A DNA stretch of 64,000 nt from Candidatus Uabimicrobium amorphum (GCF_009002475.1 NZ_AP019860.1:6090501-6154500); one strand, 5' to 3'. Positions 17,861 to 27,177 are shown, counted from the first letter of the stretch. Program-made: numbers and translations. Notes: generated by a model not told the origin, from the sequence alone.

Positions 17861-18655
17861 TTATGAGCGCAGCGCACGACGACAGTGCAAGGCGATGTCT
17901 TTGATATAGATATTACCTATGCCGGAAATGACAATATTCAATTCGATCGCACTCGGACTTTGTTTGCGGCTAAGGAAAAACGGAATGGAAAATCTTTGCC
18001 AATCCTGCGTTCCGCGAATGGGACTATTCACACCGCGTGAAAAATATTTTTGGCCGTTGTCAAACACGGCCCACATTTCCAGGTATGCTTCTTCGACGTT
18101 TTCGCTTTTGATATAAGCTTCGTAAATGATCATACTGTCGGCAAGTGATGTCGCACAATCGTAGTGAAATAAGGAGAAGGTTTTTTTGTGTTGTTGGGTT
18201 TGCTGGATGGCAATCATCTGATTTTCACAACGTGCGTCTTTGTCTAAGGGCTCATCGGTGAATTTGCACAATAGCTCGCGTTTTTTGGCAAAAGGACCGT
18301 AGTTTCCGACATAGGCAAATTGCACAAATAAAAAGGAAAACGCAAACAACATCGACCAATAATACTGGTGGAGAATACCCAGTTCACTAGTACTTCTGAG
18401 TACCAGCAAACACAATGTCGCCGGAAAAAGAGCCAACACAAACAAGCGCATCGCTTGGCTAACCGAAAGATTGGTACGCCAACGCCATAGTAAAATTCCC
18501 AGAGCTGTTACACAAAGAGCGATGTTAAATCCAATAATAGGGTGCAAGTATGTCTGGCCACTCCACAGCATTTCCGCGGCGAGAAGGTACATCCATAGAC
18601 TACTCCCAATCACCCCTCCAAACCATCCCCATTTATTCCAACCGTTTTCGTTCAT
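17861..18655 (-). CDS. Membrane protein with C-terminal beta-rich domain
   Basis: 264 residues. Four hydrophobic segments (about 12-30, 38-57, 68-86, 92-112) are followed by a soluble C-terminal domain (125-264) with alternating beta-strand pattern resembling a carbohydrate-binding-type sandwich (LEMWAVFDNGQKYFSRG, WQRFSIPFFL). No catalytic motif is seen and the family is not recognised. AGGAGAG precedes the ATG. It is first in an operon with the MglA-like GTPase and the DUF4932 protein, which makes a membrane partner for the GTPase plausible but unproven. Confidence 0.78.
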   Translation of the reverse strand: MNENGWNKWGWFGGVIGSSLWMYLLAAEMLWSGQTYLHPIIGFNIALCVTALGILLWRWRTNLSVSQAMRLFVLALFPATLCLLVLRSTSELGILHQYYWSMLFAFSFLFVQFAYVGNYGPFAKKRELLCKFTDEPLDKDARCENQMIAIQQTQQHKKTFSLFHYDCATSLADSMIIYEAYIKSENVEEAYLEMWAVFDNGQKYFSRGVNSPIRGTQDWQRFSIPFFLSRKQSPSAIELNIVISGIGNIYIKDIALHCRRALRS

Positions 18656-18677
18656 GGTCTCTCCTAGTTATCCCAGG

Positions 18678-18758
18678 TGTCATTCCTGCGAAAGCAGGAA
18701 TCCATGACTCAAAGTCGACTTGAAAACGTCTGGATCCCTGGTCAAGCCAGGGATGACA
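18678..18758 (-). repeat. Dispersed palindromic element (TGTCAT family), copy C
   Basis: 81 bp, inverted relative to copies A, D and F. Hairpins are TTCCTGCGAAAGCAGGAA and CCCTGGTCAAGCCAGGG. It lies between the stop of the M1 peptidase gene and the next minus-strand operon. Confidence 0.88.
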
Positions 18759-18834
18759 ACCTGAATGAGTTGTAATTACTGGTTGTCTTATCTCTTTTTT
18801 CTATGTATTTTACAAAAAAACAACCCTTATGAGT

Positions 18835-20472
18835 TTAGTTATCTTCTAAAATATTTTGCGTGGAAATGTAAAAGTTTTTATCGGCCTTTAGCTGGCGAAA
18901 TGACTTTGGCAATGCCATACTACGCCATGAGGTGATGGGATCTAACCATAGTGATTTTCCATCACCGAAAGAAACACGCAGTGGCATATTGAACATGGCA
19001 ATGGTATTTGCCCAACGATAGAATAGTCTTCCATCGCGAACATAGTATTCGAAATTAGGAATGCGTATATCGCGTAGGTATTGATCAAAAATATAGCGTA
19101 AATCCATTTTGGTGCGCTTGTTGATATAGTCTTCTATTTGCTCGGTGCGAACCGTTTGGTGATAAAAATCGCGATTGAGCCCGCGCAAGATCTCACGCCA
19201 TACCTTGTCGTCATCGATGATTTGGCGAATGGTATGCAAGAAATTTGCTCCCTTGAAGTAAATGTCATCACCGGTTTTATAAACATTGTATGGACCGATG
19301 ATGGTTTTTTGATTGCGAATTCTGGTTCGTGAGCCAATTACATATTCGCTACCAGCTTTTTTGCCATAATGATAGTCGACAAATAGGCTTTCCGAATAGT
19401 TGGTAAAACTTTCGTGAATCCACAAATCCGCGACATCTTGCGAAGTGATATTATTGGCAAACCACTCATGGCCACTTTCATGTATGATGATAAAGTCGAA
19501 CTTCAATCCCCAGCCAGATCCGCTAAAATCTCTGCCTTTGTAGCCCTTTAGGTAGCCATTGCCATAGGTGACCGAACTTTGGTGTTCCATTCCCAGATAC
19601 GGAACCTCTACCAATTTATAGCCATCTTCATAGAAAGGATATGGTCCAAACCAGTGTTCAAATGCCTCTAACATTCGCGGCACATCTTTAAAGTGCTCTT
19701 TGGCTTTTTCTAAGTTATAGGAAAGTACATAATAATCGCAATCAAGTTGTCCTTTTTCTCCGTTGTACTTTTCGTGGAAATGCACATAGTCGCCAATATT
19801 GATATTGACGCCATAACTATTGATCGGATTCTGGACAACCCAATGAAAGGTCTTGGTTTTGGCTTTTTTGTCGTGATCGATTTTTTGCAAACGGCCGTTG
19901 GAGACGTTCATTAGATCATCCGGTACGGTAACGCTCATCGCCAAACTCTCGGCCTCGTCGTAAGGATGATCTTTGTTCGGCCACCACAAACTCGGTCCTT
20001 CGGTTTGGCATGAACTCGCGACAAAGTGCTTGCCGTTGAGATCTCTGCCCCAGGTGATTCCGCCCTCCCACGGTGGCATCTTACTCTCTTGGGGATAGCC
20101 CGAATATTCGATCAAAATCTCATTCACCGCATCGACAGTTTGTGGTTTTTTTAGCGCAATAAAATGCGAAAATCCCTCTTGACGTATACTCAGTTCCTCT
20201 CCGTCTTGTAAGACGCGTGTTATTTTCATCGGTTGCTGCATTTCTATTTGCAGTTCGTGGTACGGAGACAAAACTTTGTAACGCATGAGATTTGAACCAG
20301 AGATATACTTCTTTTCGGGATCAACGACTATTTGTAAATGATAATGCTGTACATCCCACCACTTTCGCGCGGCGGTGATACTTCCTCGTAAATAGTCCTG
20401 ACGCGTAAACTCTTGGCCACACAAACTGGTAACTACAAGGGATAACATGACAAATGACATGAGTGATTTCAT
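18835..20472 (-). CDS. Exported M1-family zinc aminopeptidase
   Basis: 545 residues. It has a signal peptide (MKSLMSFVMLSLVVTSLCG). M1 gluzincin features are a GMEHQSS variant of the GxMEN exopeptidase motif and the zinc site HESGH, followed exactly 18 residues later by the third ligand Glu in WIHESF. The N-terminal beta saddle (about 30-220) and thermolysin-like domain (220-470) are present. The large C-terminal HEAT-like domain of PepN is absent, giving a short form common in environmental bacteria. It probably trims peptides in the periplasm. AAGGAAAG precedes the ATG, 39 bases after the LptF/G-like gene, as the last gene of a five-gene minus-strand run. Confidence 0.92.
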   Translation of the reverse strand: MKSLMSFVMLSLVVTSLCGQEFTRQDYLRGSITAARKWWDVQHYHLQIVVDPEKKYISGSNLMRYKVLSPYHELQIEMQQPMKITRVLQDGEELSIRQEGFSHFIALKKPQTVDAVNEILIEYSGYPQESKMPPWEGGITWGRDLNGKHFVASSCQTEGPSLWWPNKDHPYDEAESLAMSVTVPDDLMNVSNGRLQKIDHDKKAKTKTFHWVVQNPINSYGVNINIGDYVHFHEKYNGEKGQLDCDYYVLSYNLEKAKEHFKDVPRMLEAFEHWFGPYPFYEDGYKLVEVPYLGMEHQSSVTYGNGYLKGYKGRDFSGSGWGLKFDFIIIHESGHEWFANNITSQDVADLWIHESFTNYSESLFVDYHYGKKAGSEYVIGSRTRIRNQKTIIGPYNVYKTGDDIYFKGANFLHTIRQIIDDDKVWREILRGLNRDFYHQTVRTEQIEDYINKRTKMDLRYIFDQYLRDIRIPNFEYYVRDGRLFYRWANTIAMFNMPLRVSFGDGKSLWLDPITSWRSMALPKSFRQLKADKNFYISTQNILEDN

Positions 20473-20511
20473 ATACTTTCCTTCATAAAAATACCCTTCT
20501 CTGCTGCGAAT

Positions 20512-21603
20512 TTAATTGGCAGTGATAATGGTTGCTACGCCAGCAGAACCTAGCAATATGATGGGAAAACTCGCGGCAAATAACGGGGTGAGCAGCTCTT
20601 TTTTCCCCATACCCAAACACAAAAAATTAATGCAGTAAAATATCAGCGTTAATATGATGCACACAATGATTTTCTGTGGGAAATTTTCAATGGCACTGTG
20701 CAGGATGACGGCGACGGTTAGTAGCACTAAAAAAATAATACTAATCGGTGTTGTCCAACGATTGTACATGGTCACCAGTGCTCCGGGGTTTCGATAGGAT
20801 TTGTAAAGATCTCTGAGTTGTGCGTAACGCAAAACATCGAGATTTTTATCCGGGGTGAGCAATTTATAGAGAGTTAAATCGGTGTCTAGTTTGTATCCAT
20901 CTTTGGTGATGATCGACTCTTCATTTGTTTCATAGTTGACGATCGTTCCTTTGTACAATACCAGGGTATCGTTTTCCCACTGTCCGATTTTCGCTTCGAT
21001 GACTTTTTCGGGAATATAGTTTTCTTTTTGGAACTGCGTGACGCGAACATCGTATATTTTTTGCGTGAGAGGATTGATAATCGCAATGTAAAACACGCGC
21101 TGTTTATTGTCTTTGTATTGAGAAGCAGAACGAACTCTTCGCCCTTTGCGAATTTTGTTTGTCGAGATGATTTCATCGCCGATTGCGGGGAGCAAATATT
21201 CTTGGGTGTAGACCATTCCCCCGGCAATAAGGATCGCGAACACCACAAAGGGAAGCGCGATACGATAGTTGGAAAGACTCGTTGTTTGCAAGATAACGAG
21301 TTCCCTACTGCGCATCATGCGCAATAAGGTAAATACCGTTGCAATCACTGTAATTAGCGGGGTGAAATAGTACAAAATCATCGGAGACAAGTACATGTAG
21401 TGGCTGACAATGATCGATATGAGACTTTGTTGCTGTTTTCCTGTCTCCTGCGCCGCTTCGTTGGTTCTTTCTACATATGTGGAAAATCGATGAAAATTTT
21501 CAAATAAATCTACGACGATAAAAAAGCACATAATCGTCATCATACAAATACAAAAAGACAATAGCATGGAAGAGATGACATAGCGATCAAGTATTTTCGT
21601 CAT
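20512..21603 (-). CDS. LptF/LptG-family permease (YjgP/YjgQ), LPS export
   Basis: 363 residues from ATG at 21603 (CGGAGA upstream; an in-frame TTG at 21624 lacks a site). Topology is typical of LptF/G: two N-terminal membrane helices (about 9-30 and 55-85), a third near 97-120, a large periplasmic beta-jellyroll (about 125-265), and three C-terminal helices. It should form the inner-membrane ABC exporter LptB2FG that moves lipopolysaccharide to the outer membrane, implying a Gram-negative envelope. Whether it is the F or G subunit cannot be decided, and no partner permease or LptB is in the window. It overlaps the end of mutY by 17 bases. Confidence 0.9.
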   Translation of the reverse strand: MTKILDRYVISSMLLSFCICMMTIMCFFIVVDLFENFHRFSTYVERTNEAAQETGKQQQSLISIIVSHYMYLSPMILYYFTPLITVIATVFTLLRMMRSRELVILQTTSLSNYRIALPFVVFAILIAGGMVYTQEYLLPAIGDEIISTNKIRKGRRVRSASQYKDNKQRVFYIAIINPLTQKIYDVRVTQFQKENYIPEKVIEAKIGQWENDTLVLYKGTIVNYETNEESIITKDGYKLDTDLTLYKLLTPDKNLDVLRYAQLRDLYKSYRNPGALVTMYNRWTTPISIIFLVLLTVAVILHSAIENFPQKIIVCIILTLIFYCINFLCLGMGKKELLTPLFAASFPIILLGSAGVATIITAN

Positions 21604-22693
21604 GTAAATTCTCCGAATTTGCAAAAGACTTCCAAATTTTATTCAGTGCTGAAGAAACCAAATATTCCGGTACTTGTTGTTGCGGAGTCCACAGCAATGT
21701 ATTTTTGTTGGTATTCTTTTCCCATGTTTTACTAGAAATGACATGCGGGAAAATGGAAATACGATGCTTGGTAATACCGTGCTTCAGCGTTTTTAGTGGT
21801 TGCGCCTCGTATTTCTTGATCAACTGCGATACCGAGTGTTTGCTGTCACTCCACGAACACTTTTGCATACCGTCTTGCGGAAACTCCAGTAACGAAGGAA
21901 ATGCCACTTGCTTTTTTAAAAAGTAAAAGTCATTCCAGCGTTGCAGTAGAATGTCTTCCCCTCTTTTGACAATAAAGATATGCCAATTGACATCTACCTT
22001 GGGCGGCTTTTGCGCTTTCATGGGATAGTCATTGACCACATCCTCAGCATAAGCCTTGCAGTACTCACTGATTGGACAATCGCCACATTTTGGTTTACTG
22101 CGCGTACAGATTTTTTGACCCAACTCCATGATGGCTTCGTTGGTATCTCCGGCAGGTAAACCTTTGTATAATTTTTGCAATTGCTGTATACACTTTTTGT
22201 CCGTTTGCGGATCACGAGGAACTAAAGGCCATTTATTCACACGTAGCAAAACGCGCTTTACGTTGCCATCGCACACAGGGTGTGGCAAATCAAAACAAAT
22301 GGATGCAATTGCCGCTGCTGTGTAGGGGCCTATAGACGGTACTTGTAGCAATTCATCATAGGTTTTGGGAAGTTTTCCAGAGAAGTTTTCCGTTAAATAC
22401 AAAGCACCTTTGCGTAAATTTCGCGCACGTGAATAGTATCCCAGACCGCGAAATTCATACACCACTTTCTCTTCTGAGGCATTTGCCAACGATGCCACAT
22501 CGGGAAAGTGGTGAAAAAAACGCTGTAACGGTTTGAGAGCCGCCTGTATACGCGTTTGTTGCAAAACGACTTCGGACACCCACACGCGGTATGGATTGCG
22601 TTCTTCACGGAAAAAATACTCTTCGCGAACTTCCCAAAACCACGCCAATAATTTTTTTAGCGTTTGTTTACTGATACGCTTACTCAAAAGCAC
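21587..22693 (-). CDS. mutY: A/G-specific adenine DNA glycosylase
   Basis: 368 residues. It has the HhH-GPD glycosylase core with the catalytic-region motif VVLQQTR, helix-hairpin-helix VPSIGPYTAAAIAS, catalytic Asp in VCDGNVKR, and the iron-sulphur loop C-x6-C-x2-C-x5-C (CTRSKPKCGDCPISEYC). A C-terminal NUDIX-like domain (about 225-368) recognises 8-oxoguanine in known MutY. It removes adenine mispaired with 8-oxoG. The start is GTG at 22693, overlapping the preceding gene by 14 bases; TTG at 22687 has better spacing from GGAG and is an alternative. The length is normal for the family. Confidence 0.96.
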   Translation of the reverse strand: MLLSKRISKQTLKKLLAWFWEVREEYFFREERNPYRVWVSEVVLQQTRIQAALKPLQRFFHHFPDVASLANASEEKVVYEFRGLGYYSRARNLRKGALYLTENFSGKLPKTYDELLQVPSIGPYTAAAIASICFDLPHPVCDGNVKRVLLRVNKWPLVPRDPQTDKKCIQQLQKLYKGLPAGDTNEAIMELGQKICTRSKPKCGDCPISEYCKAYAEDVVNDYPMKAQKPPKVDVNWHIFIVKRGEDILLQRWNDFYFLKKQVAFPSLLEFPQDGMQKCSWSDSKHSVSQLIKKYEAQPLKTLKHGITKHRISIFPHVISSKTWEKNTNKNTLLWTPQQQVPEYLVSSALNKIWKSFANSENLHDENT

Positions 22694-23843
22694 TTACTCC
22701 TGTGAGATGTTGCCCTAAAATTAATGTGTGTACTTCGTGAGTTCCTTCGTAGGTAATCACAGTCTCTAGATTCATCATATGACGCATAATGGGATATTCG
22801 TCGACAATACCGTTTGCCGCAAGTATGTTACGTGCGGTGCGGGCGGTGTTAAGGGCCATGCGAACATTATTGCGCTTTGCAAGAGAAATCATCGCCGGAC
22901 GAACTTGCTTTTGGTCTTTGAGTTCGGCAAGACGAAATGCAAGGAGCTGCGCGTGCGTAATGTCAGAAGCCATTTCCACAAGTTGCTGCTGGATCAATTG
23001 GAAGCTAGCGATGGGTTTGTCGAATTGGATACGCGTTTTGGAATAGTCCAGTGCGCAGTGGTAGGTCGCTAAAGCGGAACCGATCGCTCCCCAAGCAATT
23101 CCATATCTTGCTTGCGACAAACACGACAGCGGAGCTTTTAAACCTTGCGCTTCCGGCAGCATATTTTCCTTAGGGATAAAGCAATCATTGAAGCTCAATT
23201 CCGAGGTGATCGAGGCGCGAAGAGAAAATTTGCCCTTGATCTCGGTAGCGGTAAACCCCGGAGTATCCTTGGGAACGAGAAATCCATGGACTTTTCCATC
23301 TAATTTTGCCCATACCACCGCAACATCGGCAATGTTACCGTTGGTGATCCACATTTTGCTACCGTTGAGCAAAAAACCATCTTTGTGCGGCTTGGCGTTG
23401 GTGAGCATTCCCGCAGGATTCGAACCAAAGTCAGGCTCCGTTAAACCAAAACAACCTACTTTTTCCCCCGCAGCAAGTTGCGGAAGCCAGTGCTCTTTTT
23501 GTTGCTGCGAACCATAACGCCAAATGGGGTACATGACAAGTGCACCTTGGACACTGGCAACACTGCGTAAAGCACTGTCTCCGCGTTCGAGTTCTTGCAT
23601 GATAAGTCCATAGGCGCGGTTGTTGATTCCCGCACAACCATATTCTTCAGGAAGTTGCGAGCCTAAAAAGCCCAGCTTTCCCAATTTGGGAATAAGCTCA
23701 ACGGGAAATGTGGCGTCGCGATGGTGTGCAGAAATGATTGGCATAAACTCTTTGTCGACAAAATTCTGCGCCGCTTGCCAAATCTGCTGTTCTTCGGTTG
23801 TTAAAGTCTCATACATTTTATATAGATCTAATGTAGCAGGCAT
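22680..23843 (-). CDS. gcdH: Acyl-CoA dehydrogenase, glutaryl-CoA dehydrogenase type
   Basis: 387 residues, full length for the FAD-dependent acyl-CoA dehydrogenase fold. Signatures seen are GCFGLTEPDFGSNP (FAD/substrate region), KMWITNG, and the C-terminal TYEGTHEVHTLILG. The last is close to the glutaryl-CoA dehydrogenase motif, with the catalytic base Glu in YEGTH and a terminal LTGVSAF. The expected reaction is oxidative decarboxylation of glutaryl-CoA to crotonyl-CoA in lysine/tryptophan breakdown; a short-chain acyl-CoA dehydrogenase is the alternative. It is cytoplasmic. It lies between lgt and mutY on the minus strand, and its stop overlaps mutY. No electron-transfer flavoprotein gene is in the window. 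Confidence 0.88.
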   Translation of the reverse strand: MPATLDLYKMYETLTTEEQQIWQAAQNFVDKEFMPIISAHHRDATFPVELIPKLGKLGFLGSQLPEEYGCAGINNRAYGLIMQELERGDSALRSVASVQGALVMYPIWRYGSQQQKEHWLPQLAAGEKVGCFGLTEPDFGSNPAGMLTNAKPHKDGFLLNGSKMWITNGNIADVAVVWAKLDGKVHGFLVPKDTPGFTATEIKGKFSLRASITSELSFNDCFIPKENMLPEAQGLKAPLSCLSQARYGIAWGAIGSALATYHCALDYSKTRIQFDKPIASFQLIQQQLVEMASDITHAQLLAFRLAELKDQKQVRPAMISLAKRNNVRMALNTARTARNILAANGIVDEYPIMRHMMNLETVITYEGTHEVHTLILGQHLTGVSAFE

Positions 23844-23901
23844 TTTGTGACTTTCTATAAATAGTGATAGGGTATGCTACAACACACCCTAATTTTGTTC
23901 T

Positions 23902-24813
23902 CTACGATTTGTTCTTCTTTTTATTTTTGTTTTTGTTTTTCTTTTTTTTGCTGTTGTCTTTGGTGTCTTTTTGTTCTTTCTTTTCCTCTTTGGGAAGTTT
24001 TTTCTCTGCGTATTCTGGAGCGGTGATTACGTTTAGCAACATGTATAAACCGGCAATCACAAACGGTACGCTCAACCATTGTCCCATGGTTAACCCCGAG
24101 GTAAGAACCTGGTACTCTTTAAAATACTCGACAATAAAGCGTCCAATAAAGTACACGAGAAAGAAGGCACTGATGAGTAAACCACGAGGACGTTTGCCCT
24201 TGTTTTTGTAACGTTGGTCTATCAAAAGTAAGGTTATGTATACGATCACCCCCAAAAGTACTTCGTATAGCTGCGAAGGATGGCGCGCTTCTAAAGGAAC
24301 GTTCATCATTTCGGCATGTATGGGAAACTTTATTCCCCAAGGAGCATCGGTAACACGACCGACTAACTCGCTATTCATAAAATTACCAAGGCGAATCGTG
24401 ATACCACAAATTCCCGCAGAAAGTGTCAGCGAATCGAGAACATCGCGAAATGGTATTTTGTAGACCCTATGATGGCGAAATAGGACTAAAATCAGTGCCA
24501 GTGTCGCCCCATGGCTTGCCAATCCCCCTTTGTATATTTTTAAAATTTCGAGAGGGTTCGATAAGAAGTATACGGGATCATAAAACAGACAGTGCCCTAA
24601 ACGCGCTCCGATGAGTATGGCGAAAAAACCCCACATAACAAAATCTTCGGCCACATCTTCTTCATAACCCAAACGCGTCATCATTTGCTGCCGCCAATGC
24701 AAATAACCAATAAAAATGCCCGAGGCAAATAAAAGACCATAGTAGCGTATTTGAAATGGACCAGCTTGAAAAATAATGGGGTCTACATTCCAAATAATAT
24801 CTAAAAAATACAT
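23902..24813 (-). CDS. lgt: Prolipoprotein diacylglyceryl transferase
   Basis: 303 residues, seven membrane segments. Lgt signatures present are the RYYGLLFA N-terminal helix, GARLGHCLFYDP, GLASHG (essential His region) and RLGNFMNSE (essential Arg/Asn signature), followed by HPSQLYE. The enzyme transfers diacylglycerol from phosphatidylglycerol to the lipobox cysteine of prolipoproteins in the inner membrane, the first step of lipoprotein maturation. The C-terminal tail (about 270-303) is unusual: a very basic Lys/Asn-rich stretch beyond the conserved enzyme. Two lipoprotein-type genes occur in this window (37668-39632 and the decayed 41809-43193). Confidence 0.96.
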   Translation of the reverse strand: MYFLDIIWNVDPIIFQAGPFQIRYYGLLFASGIFIGYLHWRQQMMTRLGYEEDVAEDFVMWGFFAILIGARLGHCLFYDPVYFLSNPLEILKIYKGGLASHGATLALILVLFRHHRVYKIPFRDVLDSLTLSAGICGITIRLGNFMNSELVGRVTDAPWGIKFPIHAEMMNVPLEARHPSQLYEVLLGVIVYITLLLIDQRYKNKGKRPRGLLISAFFLVYFIGRFIVEYFKEYQVLTSGLTMGQWLSVPFVIAGLYMLLNVITAPEYAEKKLPKEEKKEQKDTKDNSKKKKNKNKNKKKNKS

Positions 24814-25199
24814 GTTGTACTCCTAGTGGAATTTTTGGGTAGTAGTAATAGAATGCGCAGCAAAAATGTATACAATATTACAGTTGTATAGCAAATATTT
24901 TACTATTATTTCAAAGGCAAAGAAAGCCTTGATTATTTATTTCGTGGATAAGGTGACGGATATTAACTTATTTTGTTTGGTTTGTCACGACAAAAACTTG
25001 TCAAATTCACTTGCAATGTGGGAAAGTAAGGTTATACTTTGAAGTTTACCATTAGAGCATGTCATCAAACTTCATTCGCTGTCAAGCCCTCACAAACACT
25101 AAGCGTTACTTATTTTCATTTGCAATTTGTTTCGCGTAGTTTGAGTGTACGATGATGAGGTAGACATGACCTAAATGGCTTGATGAGCATTTGTATGCT
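24814..25199. other. Intergenic spacer between lgt and folD
   Basis: Divergent AT-rich spacer of about 385 bp before the predicted folD promoter. A second possible promoter, TTGCAA (25011-25016), 16 bp, TATACT (25033-25038), reads towards folD. No RNA gene, repeat or coding frame is convincing here. Confidence 0.5.
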
Positions 25200-25229
25200 T
25201 TGACAGTTACCTGAAAAATTACGTAAATT
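25200..25229 (+). promoter_or_regulatory. Predicted promoter for the FolD-like gene
   Basis: Consensus TTGACA (25200-25205), 18-bp spacer, TAAATT (25224-25229), about 25 bases before the ATG at 25254. Confidence 0.45.
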
Positions 25230-25253
25230 TAAAGTGTGGAAGGAAACAAAGGA

Positions 25254-26138
25254 ATGGTAGCAAAACAGTTGGAAGGTAAATTTTTGTCCGCTAGTATTAT
25301 GCAACAGGTCAAAAAAGATATTTCCTGTTTTCCTTCTCCTCCTAGACTTGTATCGCTTCTTATAGGTTCTGATAGCGGAGCATTATCGTACGCCAAAATT
25401 CAGGAGTCTGCTTGCAAAGCGGTGGGTATTTTATTTGAATTGGTTAAGTTTCCCGCTTCGACTTCTCAGGAAGAAGCCATCGACTATATCGTCAAATTAA
25501 ACAACGACCCAAATGTCACGGGTATTATGGTTTTTGTACCTGTCCCCGATCATATTGACAAAAATAGCTTAATAGCAAGTATCTCACATCTAAAAGATGT
25601 CGAAGGTATCTCTCCGACAAATATGGGAAAACTATTCTATGATAATTCCTCTATCGTTCCTTGCACACCCAAAGCGGTGATGCTTCTTATTAAGAGCATT
25701 GATTACGACCTTGCCGGAAAAGAAGTTGTTGTTATTTCACGAAGTCCTATTATTGGACAACCTTTGCTTCTTATGTTGCTTGAATCGACGAACAAGTCTC
25801 CAACACCTACCTGCTGTCACATCGCAACACAAAACTTAGCCCTGCACACCAAACGAGCAGACGTGGTTATTGTTGCTGCCGGAAAAGCAAACCTAATTCA
25901 CGGTGAAATGCTAAAAGAAGGTGCTGTTGTTATTGATGTGGGTATTAACCTGGTAGAAAAAGAACAAAACGGAAAAAAATCGCGTTTGATTGTTGGGGAT
26001 GTGCACTACGATTCGGCGATGAATGTCGCATCATGGTTAACCCCTGTCCCCGGTGGTGTTGGTTTGGTAACGACAGCTGTGCTATTGCAAAATGTATCTT
26101 TGTTGGCGAAACAACACTTTGCGAGACTCGAAAGTTAA
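25254..26138 (+). CDS. folD: FolD-like methylene-tetrahydrofolate dehydrogenase/cyclohydrolase, divergent active site
   Basis: 294 residues. ATG at 25254 is preceded by AAGGA and chosen over an in-frame GTG at 25236. It has the whole FolD fold: an N-terminal catalytic half, PCTPKAV, the Rossmann half with SRSPIIGQP, ADVVIVAAGKA, VIDVGIN and the C-terminal TPVPGGVG. By eye-alignment to E. coli FolD, Tyr50 is kept (Y46), but Lys54 is Gln (Q50), Gln98 is Phe (F94) and Asp121 is Glu (E117). Lys54 is needed for cyclohydrolase activity in known enzymes, so this copy may have only dehydrogenase activity or a different role. If a second folD exists elsewhere, this one would be a paralogue. It is followed by ndk after 74 bases. 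Confidence 0.88.
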   Translation: MVAKQLEGKFLSASIMQQVKKDISCFPSPPRLVSLLIGSDSGALSYAKIQESACKAVGILFELVKFPASTSQEEAIDYIVKLNNDPNVTGIMVFVPVPDHIDKNSLIASISHLKDVEGISPTNMGKLFYDNSSIVPCTPKAVMLLIKSIDYDLAGKEVVVISRSPIIGQPLLLMLLESTNKSPTPTCCHIATQNLALHTKRADVVIVAAGKANLIHGEMLKEGAVVIDVGINLVEKEQNGKKSRLIVGDVHYDSAMNVASWLTPVPGGVGLVTTAVLLQNVSLLAKQHFARLES

Positions 26139-26212
26139 TCTTTATAAAGACGTGACGAAACAAAACTTAACAGTCTCCACAATCTCAAACATGATATTTA
26201 GAAAGGTTAAAA

Positions 26213-26683
26213 ATGGAAAGAACTCTAATTCTAATTAAACCAGATGCTATTCAAAGACAATTAGTGGGAACTATATTACAGCGATTTGAAAATAAGGGAA
26301 TGAAAATCGCAGGATTAAAAATGATGCAGATGACCGAAGACATGGCGAAAGAACACTATAAAGACTTAGTCGACAAGCCTTTCTTCCCGTCTTTGAGTGA
26401 ATTCATGACCTCTCACCCGATTATTGCGATTGCAATGGAAGGTGCGGGAGCTGTTGGTATTTGCCGCAAAATGACAGGAGCTACTTTCGGAATGAAAGCG
26501 GAGCCAGGTACGATCCGTGGAGATTATGGTGTATCTACCAGCTACAACTTAATACACAGTTCTGAAGACAAAAGTGCTGCAGAACGCGAATTGAAAATTT
26601 TCTTCAAAGACGAAGATTTCTTTTCTTACAACGCAGTAATTTCTCAGTGGATTGCAACAGAAGAAGATGCTCAAAAAGCATAG
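26213..26683 (+). CDS. ndk: Nucleoside diphosphate kinase
   Basis: 156 residues, slightly longer than the usual 140-150 because of a short C-terminal extension. It starts MERTLILIKPDA, the classic Ndk N-terminus. The active-site histidine lies in NLIHSSE, the family NxxHxSD signature with Glu for Asp. PGTIRGDYG is also present. It exchanges the gamma-phosphate between nucleoside triphosphates and diphosphates through a phosphohistidine, in the cytoplasm. AGAAAGG precedes the ATG. A strong hairpin follows the stop. Confidence 0.97.
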   Translation: MERTLILIKPDAIQRQLVGTILQRFENKGMKIAGLKMMQMTEDMAKEHYKDLVDKPFFPSLSEFMTSHPIIAIAMEGAGAVGICRKMTGATFGMKAEPGTIRGDYGVSTSYNLIHSSEDKSAAERELKIFFKDEDFFSYNAVISQWIATEEDAQKA

Positions 26684-26704
26684 TTTGTATGTAGTCAACT
26701 GCAA

Positions 26705-26726
26705 GGACGTATCGCACGATACGTCC
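26705..26726 (+). terminator. Hairpin after ndk
   Basis: GGACGTATCG / CGATACGTCC with only two intervening bases (an effective 9-bp stem with a 4-base loop), 21 bases after the ndk stop. A T-run (CCTTTTCT) follows about 8 bases later. Confidence 0.6.
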
Positions 26727-26975
26727 ACAAACACCTTTTCTCACAAGTCGTCATTTTACAAATAGTACAAATTATCTCACAATACCGCTACTTGTTCCGA
26801 TAATATATTTTGTCGTAGTGGCGTAGCGATAAAACTCATCGACATAGCAGTAAAGTTACTTTTTTGAACATCCCTTACTAGACGACCACATAGAATATTT
26901 GGTAAAATGTCTATAATACTCGTTGTATAAATATCATAGCGAAGTTTGAGAGACAGTATTCCTTCCTGGATTATC
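26727..26975. other. Gene-free spacer after ndk
   Basis: About 250 AT-rich bases between the ndk hairpin and the structured repeat. It contains TATAAT (near 26914) and TATAAA (near 26930) sequences but no paired -35 box at normal spacing. A start-less open frame on the minus strand (26777-26980) is not accepted as a gene. Confidence 0.5.
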
Positions 26976-27109
26976 TGGAACTACAATAACAAAATGGTTT
27001 TGTAATTTTGACCGTGTAGTAACACTTCAAAAAAATTACACGACCAAATTGTACACTTGCAACGGCAAGTTTGAGGTTTCATTTAAATAAAACAACAGCG
27101 AACTGTTGG
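26976..27109 (+). repeat. Structured intergenic repeat, copy 2
   Basis: Second copy of the element at 2269-2404, same + strand orientation. Conserved stems are ACAAAA/TTTTGT, CTTGC-AACG-GCAAG and a terminal CAACAG-CGAA-CTGTTG. The terminal stem differs in sequence from copy 1 but keeps pairing. It ends 69 bases before the kinase start at 27178. Confidence 0.7.
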
Positions 27110-27177
27110 GCGGTCATTTATCTCTTGAACAATTATTGAATTCCCCAAAAATTTTGCCTACTACTAGGGTTAATATT

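Noticed and set aside
26777-26980. 68-codon open frame on the minus strand ending beside the structured repeat
   Set aside because: There is no start codon at its head, no recognisable domain, and such a run is not improbable; possibly a gene remnant but not supportable.
27106-27177. TTG start extending the 27178 kinase by 24 codons
   Set aside because: The extension begins inside the structured repeat and is not kinase-like; ATG 27178 begins just before the kinase domain.
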